The position numbers and the translations under genes are program-made. A stretch of 47,118 nt of DNA from CAZFZT01 sp964523675 (GTDB lineage Bacteria > Planctomycetota > Phycisphaerae > Phycisphaerales > SM1A02), in NCBI GenBank assembly GCA_964523675.1, contig CAZFZT010000016.1:1-47118 (forward strand), given 5' to 3'. Shown in pieces: positions 42,460-47,118 of this stretch (position 1 is its first letter; each line of letters opens with the position of its first letter). The notes beneath the pieces were generated by a model. It was not told the DNA's origin. It did no database searches and saw nothing but the letters and a program-made list of their open reading frames with translations.

Positions 42460-42866
42460 ATTGGTTGTGAAGCGTGTGTGAGCGCGGCTGCTCTGCCGAT
42501 TTCTCACGATTGATCTGCCGCTCGCTCCGACGATTCTAAACAGCGATAACGGCTTTGTTGAGGCCAGTGCCCGGCCCTTTGGCCTCGGTGATTGAATAGA
42601 AAGCGGTGGCGGCGTAACGATGTCATCGATGGCGTCGATATGGCCACCGCCAAGGTTGTCGCAGCAGAGATCGCCAGAGACGGTGGTGTCGTGTACGGTT
42701 TCAAGCGTGCGGACTACGCAGAATGGATGCCCAAGCTTGATAACGATGCAGACTTTCGTCTCGGCAACGTTGTCGGCATTCACGGCGGCAAGGTCAGTCT
42801 CACCACCGAGGGCCATTCGTCCGGGCGATGTGGAGTTGTGAACCTGGGGACTTGTTTCTGTCGCCG
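42460..42866. other. 407-base stretch with a gene remnant
   Basis: The only structured content is the coding remnant at 42592-42870. The first 130 bases show no repeat, promoter or RNA that I can recognise. Confidence 0.5.
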
Positions 42867-42870
42867 CTAG
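42592..42870 (+). pseudogene. Remnant of a protein with a G2-peptidase/IMC-like C-terminal domain
   Basis: The frame encodes DGVDMATAKVVAAEIARDGG and then DYAEWMPKLDND followed by VVGIHGGKVSLTTEG. DYAE(W/Y), an acidic stretch, then GxVVGIxGGKVSLxTEG is typical of the intramolecular-chaperone/peptidase G2 autocleavage domain at the end of tail-spike-like and large secreted proteins. The rest of such a protein is absent upstream, and the last 18 residues (SSGRCGVVNLGTCFCRR) lose the pattern, consistent with a frameshift. I read it as a decayed 3' fragment, perhaps from a phage or a large surface protein. Confidence 0.45.
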
Positions 42871-44084
42871 CGTGTTGCTGCGGCTTCGCGCACTTTGGCT
42901 TTGGCTGGGAGCAGGATGTGGAAGGTGCTTCCTTTACCCGGCGCGGTGTCCACATCGATCTGTGCGCCAATTAGTTTGGCTGCCTGACCTGCGATGGCGA
43001 GGCCAAGGCCGACACCTGGCGCGCCCAGCGCCTGGCCACGACTGAATGATTCGAAAATGCGGTCGAGCAGGTGGCGCTCGATGCCGGGTCCGGTGTCGAT
43101 GACGGAGATGCGCCAGCGCGCGGCGGCGGGGGATGCATCGTGGGCCGGCACGTAGGCGGCTTCGAGGCGCACGTCGGGGCACTGGCAGTGCTTGAGTGCG
43201 TTGCCGACGATGTTCTGGAGGATGATGTAGAGCAGGTCAGGATCGGTTTCGACGGTGGCCTGCGGATCGGCCTCGACGAGAATGCGCATGTTTTTGGACT
43301 TCGCATCCTCCTTGAAGAAGTCGGCAATCTTGTTGCACTTATCACAGAGATTGACTTCTGCAAGGTTGGGCGATTCACTGGTGCGGCGAAGACGCTCGTG
43401 TTCGAGCAGGCGGCGCATGCCTGTGGTGGTGTGTTGGATGGTTCGGCGGGCGCCATCGAGGATGTTGCAGGCGGCCTCGAACTGCTCGGAGTCGCGGAGT
43501 TGATTCTTGAGCAGATCGAGCGAAGAGGAGATGACGAGCATGTTGTTGCTCAGGTCATGCGAGAAGAACGAAAGGAACTTGAGCTCGGCCTCCGCGGCTT
43601 CGCGCAGCTTGTCCTCTTGGCTTTGAACCATGGCGAGGACGCCTTGCTGGATCATCACGTCGACGGTGGCGTGGAGCGAAGCGGCTTCATCGGTTTTCAT
43701 CTTGCGGCCGAGCTTCTCTTCAACGGCGCCGACCATGACGCCGCGAAGGATGCGTTGTTCCTTGAACAGGTCGAGGAGGTCGCCGTGGCTGAGGAAGCGA
43801 TCGAAGCCGTGACGCGGCGCGCTCTCGAGCAGAGAGCGGATCTGCTCGGGATCGGCTGAATCCAAGGCGATGGCGACGGACTCCAGGATTTCGCGAAGGT
43901 CATCTTCGAACTGCTCGATGGTGTAGTGGTCGAGGTGCGGCATCTCCTTGAGAGTCAGCTCATGCAGCTGCTCAAGGATCTGCTCGGTCGTCGCGCGCAG
44001 TGCGGCGGCGAGTTTGGGAAAAGCCCGGTGATTAAGATCAATCGCGTGCATCGGTAGATTGGATTCCCCGTCGAGCCGTTGCAT
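42867..44084 (-). CDS. Soluble histidine kinase with RsbR-type N-terminal domain
   Basis: A 405-residue kinase without membrane helices. The start at 44084 has GGAGGAGA upstream; the open frame extends further but lacks a site. The N-terminal helical domain (about 30-160; LDHYTIEQFEDDLREILESV, HGDLLDLFKEQRILRGVMVG) resembles the RsbRD/RsbT co-antagonist N-domain. The dimerisation helix FLSFFSHDLSNNMLVISSSL carries H176. The ATPase part has QNIVGNALKH, DTGPGI, FESFSRG and GVGLGLAIAGQAAK. It is likely cytoplasmic, sensing stress. No partner regulator is adjacent. Confidence 0.9.
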   Translation of the reverse strand: MQRLDGESNLPMHAIDLNHRAFPKLAAALRATTEQILEQLHELTLKEMPHLDHYTIEQFEDDLREILESVAIALDSADPEQIRSLLESAPRHGFDRFLSHGDLLDLFKEQRILRGVMVGAVEEKLGRKMKTDEAASLHATVDVMIQQGVLAMVQSQEDKLREAAEAELKFLSFFSHDLSNNMLVISSSLDLLKNQLRDSEQFEAACNILDGARRTIQHTTTGMRRLLEHERLRRTSESPNLAEVNLCDKCNKIADFFKEDAKSKNMRILVEADPQATVETDPDLLYIILQNIVGNALKHCQCPDVRLEAAYVPAHDASPAAARWRISVIDTGPGIERHLLDRIFESFSRGQALGAPGVGLGLAIAGQAAKLIGAQIDVDTAPGKGSTFHILLPAKAKVREAAATR

Positions 44085-44253
44085 ATTCTCTCCTCCGCGA
44101 AATAGGGTAGCCAATGTCTTCCACCGCCTTGATGAGAATGCTAACGGAGTTCTGCGAGATTGGGAACTGCGGCCATTGAAAGGTGCGATGGTCGATGGGC
44201 CGGGAGGCAAGGGGGTGGCCGGCGGGCAGGGGCTGGGGAAAGGGGGACAGCGT

Positions 44254-44826
44254 TCATGAGCGTGGGCTGCGCAGCGACTTCAGCACACCGCTCCATGCGA
44301 CGAGTTGATCCAGCAATTGCCCGAGCGCCTCTTGGTGAAACTCGCGCGGCTTGAACGTGGTGAACTGTTCAAAGTCATCGTGCAGCGAGAGCATAACTTG
44401 ATTGCGCACGGTGGCCACTTGCACTTCGGCCATCACTAGACGCAGGTGCTCGACCGATCGCACACCGCCGGCGCTTCCATAGCCGACGAAGCCTGCGGCC
44501 TTGTTGTTCCATTGAGCGAAGAGAAAGTCGATGGCATTCTTCAGCGCGCCGGGAATGGAATGGTTGTACTCTGCGGTGACGAAGACAAAGCCATCAAAGC
44601 TTGCGATTTTCTGAGCCCATCGCTTGGTGTGCTCCTTCGCATAGTTTCCCTGAGAAGGGGGCAACGGCTCATCGAGCAGCGGCAGATTGAAGTCCGCGAC
44701 ATCGACAAGTTCGAATTTCACATCGCTGCGACCCTGTGACTGCGCGACTTGGTACGCCCATCGGCCGACGTCTTCGCCGACCCGGTTCGGGCGCGTGCTG
44801 CCGATGATGATGGCGAGGTTGAGCAT
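44254..44826 (-). CDS. NAD(P)H-dependent FMN reductase (flavodoxin fold)
   Basis: A 190-residue protein of the NADPH-dependent FMN reductase / chromate-azo reductase group. The phosphate-binding loop is IIGSTRPNRVGEDV (about 7-20), and the flavin-contact motif is TAEYNHSIPGALKNAIDFLF. FVGYGSAGGVRSVEHLRLV is the third block. It reduces flavin or quinones in the cytoplasm, often for oxidative-stress protection. AAGGA lies 9-10 nt before the ATG. It is separated from the kinase gene by about 170 unremarkable bases and from the DUF421 gene upstream by about 80. Confidence 0.92.
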   Translation of the reverse strand: MLNLAIIIGSTRPNRVGEDVGRWAYQVAQSQGRSDVKFELVDVADFNLPLLDEPLPPSQGNYAKEHTKRWAQKIASFDGFVFVTAEYNHSIPGALKNAIDFLFAQWNNKAAGFVGYGSAGGVRSVEHLRLVMAEVQVATVRNQVMLSLHDDFEQFTTFKPREFHQEALGQLLDQLVAWSGVLKSLRSPRS

Positions 44827-44907
44827 GGCGATTTTCCTTTGGAGGTTGAAATGTTTGGGGTGACAGGGGAGAGTCGGGCCGGGGGCGGCGAGCTGGGGGA
44901 AGGTTGA

Positions 44908-45417
44908 TCATGCGGGTTCTTTACGACCTTTGCGCACCAGAACGCTGATCTTGCCATCACCTTCGACGTAGGCCGCTCTCACCTCGCGGATGTCATCGAT
45001 GCTCTTTCGTCGCAGGTGATCGAGAAGCTCCTCCTCGGTCAGGAACTCCCGCCGCATGTTCCGCCGCAGCAGCCGGCCGTCGCGCACGATGAGCAGTTTC
45101 TTCGAGTTGACGAGGCGCTCGATGAAAGGCACGTAGTAGCTGAGGAAGTTGAGCGCGTAGTTCCATGCCATGAAGGTTGCGATCATGAGCAGCCCATCCG
45201 CCACTGCGCTGTAATTGCCCATGGCATGCGCCGCTGCATCAACGATGAGCAGCAGGAAGATCAGGTCCATCACCGCAAGATCGCCTGCGGTCCTGCGCGG
45301 CATGAGGCGCATGAAGATCAAGATGCCGAAGTAGAGTGCCGTGCCGCGTGCGATCAGTTCCAGCACAGGCGTTTCCAGCGCGAAGATGCGCAGCCAGTCG
45401 TCCGGCAGGAGAGTCAT
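44908..45417 (-). CDS. DUF421 (YetF/YcaP-like) membrane protein
   Basis: A 169-residue protein with three N-terminal helices (LIARGTALYFGILIFMRLMP, DLIFLLLIVDAAAHAMG, IATFMAWNYALNFLSYYVPF). A cytoplasmic DUF421 domain follows: LLIVRDGRLLRRNMRREFLT, EEELLDHLRRKSIDDIREVR, AAYVEGDGKISVLVRKGR. This matches YetF/YcaP over its length. The biochemical role of the family is unknown; links to spore or envelope stress are reported for Bacillus members. The ATG at 45417 is preferred to the GTG at 45420, because TAGGAT on the minus strand ends 6 nt before it. Confidence 0.9.
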   Translation of the reverse strand: MTLLPDDWLRIFALETPVLELIARGTALYFGILIFMRLMPRRTAGDLAVMDLIFLLLIVDAAAHAMGNYSAVADGLLMIATFMAWNYALNFLSYYVPFIERLVNSKKLLIVRDGRLLRRNMRREFLTEEELLDHLRRKSIDDIREVRAAYVEGDGKISVLVRKGRKEPA

Positions 45418-45423
45418 CACCTG

Positions 45424-45429
45424 ATCCTA
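45424..45429 (-). promoter_or_regulatory. -10-like TAGGAT, leaderless spacing before the DUF421 gene
   Basis: On the minus strand TAGGAT ends 6 nt before the ATG at 45417. Confidence 0.45.
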
Positions 45430-45528
45430 AGCGGCGTGCTGCATCAAGCCGTATCAGGATTCCACCGGAGCGATCATCCCGGCCATTGCTCGATTGAGCA
45501 GGATGGCGGGGCCGGAGCGGAGCGCTTG

Positions 45529-47118
45529 CTATTGCTGCGGCTCAAGGACACTGGCGTACCCCGGCGCCCCATCCGCCTTGCGCAAGCGGCAGCCGCACAC
45601 TTTGTACTGTGGAATCTTGCTGATTGGATCCTGGGCTGCCACGGTGAGTTGGTTGATTGATTTCTTCCCTGCCCAGTGATAGGGCACGAAGATGGTGTCA
45701 GGGCGAATGGTTGTTACCACCATGGCGCGCAGTGTGATCGCGCCGCGACGGGTTTCCGCCGTCGCCCAATCACCCTCAGCAATGCCAAGCTTGGCGGCCA
45801 GTCGGGGATGCATTTCAATGCGCGGCTCCGCATATTGCTTCACCAAAGGTCCGATGCGGCGGGTCTGTGTGCCGGAGAGGAAATGACTCACCACCCGGCC
45901 CGTCGTCAGGAAAAGCGGGTATTCGTCCGAGACGTCATCCACCGCAGCGCGATACTCCGCTACGTTGAACCGCGCTTTGCCGTCAGCGAAGTAGAACGGT
46001 CCGGCGCCTCTCGCAACCGGGTTATAGCTCTCGCGCTCGAACAGGCGCGGCGTTCCCGGGTGATCGGGCACCGGCTCGCCTGTTTTGTAGTCATGTGAAG
46101 GGCATGGCCAGAACACGCCCATCTGCCGCTCGACTTTTTCATACGTGATCCCGGAGTAATCCGAAATGCCTCCCTTCGAGGCGATGCGCAGTTCCTCGAA
46201 AATCTCTTCAGGTGACTGGAAGTTGAATCCATGCGGCCGGCCGAGCGCGTGAGCGATGTCCTGAATGATGATCCAGTCCTGGCGCGCATCGCCGGGGCAG
46301 TCCACCGCCTTGTTGATCTTGATGACGCGGCCTTCAACCTGTGTCACCACGCCTTCATCTTCTTCCTGCAATGATCCGGGCAGCACGATATCCGCAAAGT
46401 GCGCGGTGTCGTTGAGAAAGAAGTCGATCGCGACATAAAACTCCAGCTTCTCCAGCGCACGCCGCACGAAGGCGTTGTCCGGGAGCGACACGATCGGGTT
46501 GAAGCAGATCGAAAGCAACCCCTTGATTTCGCCTGCATCAATCTTGCGGAACATTTCATAAGCATCGACGCCTGCGCCGGGCATCTCCTTTTCATCGATG
46601 CTCCAGACCTGGGCGATGTATTGACGATGCTCCGGATTGCTGATGTCACGCGCCCCTGGGAGTTGATCGCACTTCTGACCGTGCTCGCGGCCGCCCTGGC
46701 CGTTGGCCTGGCCGGTGATGGTGCCGTAGCCACATTTGGGTTTGCCGATGCGGCCGGAAGCAAGCACCATGTTTATGGTGCCCAGCGCGTTCTGCACGCC
46801 GTTGGAATGATGCTCGATGCCGCGCGCATGAAAGAGGAATGAAGTCTTCGCCGTCCCCCAGATTTCCGCCGCCTGCAGAATTGAGCGTTCTGGGACGCCG
46901 GTCACTTCCGCAGTGCGCGAAGGCGTCCACTGGCTGCAATACTCCGCGACCTGCTCGAATCCCACGGTGTATGTGTCGATGAACTCGTGATCCAGCCAGT
47001 CGTTCTCGATCATCAGGTGCAGAACACCTGCGAAGAGCGCTGCATCGCGACCGGGTTTGACCGGCAGATACAAATCGCACGTTCGCGCGATTGGCGTGAT
47101 GCGCGGATCCTGAACGAT
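45529..47118 (-). CDS. Molybdopterin oxidoreductase, assimilatory nitrate reductase-type (5' truncated)
   Basis: The C-terminal 529 residues of a DMSO-reductase-family catalytic subunit; the frame is open to the window edge, so the N-terminal Fe-S and first Mo-bis-MGD segments lie outside. Visible parts are LPVKPGRDAALFAG, the GKPKCGYGTITGQANGQGGRE cofactor region and ADIVLPGSLQEEDEGVVTQ. EGRVIKINKAVDCPGDARQD follows, and the C-terminal molydop-binding beta-barrel is FLTTGRVVSHFLSGTQTRR. The ending PISKIPQYKVCGCRLRKAD resembles assimilatory nitrate reductases (NasA/NarB) more than formate dehydrogenases, but these are close relatives and the diagnostic N-terminus is missing. It would reduce nitrate to nitrite in the cytoplasm. 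The gene is probably the last of an operon running leftwards. Confidence 0.88.
   Translation of the reverse strand: MVQDPRITPIARTCDLYLPVKPGRDAALFAGVLHLMIENDWLDHEFIDTYTVGFEQVAEYCSQWTPSRTAEVTGVPERSILQAAEIWGTAKTSFLFHARGIEHHSNGVQNALGTINMVLASGRIGKPKCGYGTITGQANGQGGREHGQKCDQLPGARDISNPEHRQYIAQVWSIDEKEMPGAGVDAYEMFRKIDAGEIKGLLSICFNPIVSLPDNAFVRRALEKLEFYVAIDFFLNDTAHFADIVLPGSLQEEDEGVVTQVEGRVIKINKAVDCPGDARQDWIIIQDIAHALGRPHGFNFQSPEEIFEELRIASKGGISDYSGITYEKVERQMGVFWPCPSHDYKTGEPVPDHPGTPRLFERESYNPVARGAGPFYFADGKARFNVAEYRAAVDDVSDEYPLFLTTGRVVSHFLSGTQTRRIGPLVKQYAEPRIEMHPRLAAKLGIAEGDWATAETRRGAITLRAMVVTTIRPDTIFVPYHWAGKKSINQLTVAAQDPISKIPQYKVCGCRLRKADGAPGYASVLEPQQ

Overview
The window looks like part of a chromosome of a planctomycete, most likely of the class Phycisphaerae. 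I infer this from three secreted proteins that end in a doubled dockerin-like tail (pattern VGVPDLL...LLGxWG), from high GC with long antisense open frames, from an LPS-type sugar gene (kdsB), and from many small intergenic palindromes. No transposase, integrase, phage module or CRISPR array is visible. A run of ten Ns at 2707-2716 shows that this is a draft scaffold. Genes are truncated at both ends: an RtcB-type RNA ligase on the left and a molybdopterin nitrate-reductase-type catalytic subunit on the right.

Layout. 1-6633: RtcB, then a plus-strand run with a polyprenyl-phosphate glycosyl-1-phosphate transferase, an O-antigen-ligase-like/TPR membrane protein, a zinc-finger protein and a sensor histidine kinase. 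6662-10037: a secreted beta-propeller protein and an SLC13 transporter carrying two in-frame palindromic insertions. 10186-13648: small hypothetical genes and a three-part cation/proton antiporter. 13673-24535: a DegT aminotransferase divergent from a plus-strand block with paaN, an FkbM methyltransferase, a zinc-ribbon membrane protein, paaY, E2 and E3 of a 2-oxoacid dehydrogenase, and a TMTC-like membrane protein. 24555-28121: kdsB, a TPR protein, def and tRNA-Val with promoter and terminator. 28234-33768: a secreted hypothetical protein, two tandem amidinotransferases and a HAF-repeat dockerin protein. 34177-36492: a minus-strand set with a lipoprotein, RsbW-like kinase, STAS protein and MlaE-type permease. 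36787-47118: a secreted HEAT protein with a degenerate receiver domain, tRNA-Thr, two secreted proteins, an aminotransferase, a gene remnant, an orphan kinase, an FMN reductase, a DUF421 protein and the truncated molybdoenzyme.

Two window-wide patterns stand out. First, short palindromes and 7-8 bp iterated repeats occupy many gene junctions, sometimes supply stop codons, and twice lie in-frame inside the SLC13 gene, encoding mirror-image peptides. The repeat units are free of stop codons in all six frames. Second, more than ten genes have a TAnnnT hexamer ending about 5-10 nt before the start codon, which predicts leaderless or near-leaderless mRNAs. A separate set, including most genes for exported proteins, has strong Shine-Dalgarno (SD) sequences on normal leaders. 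The best candidate for something undescribed is the palindromic-repeat family that behaves as protein-compatible insertions, analogous in logic to Rickettsia palindromic elements.
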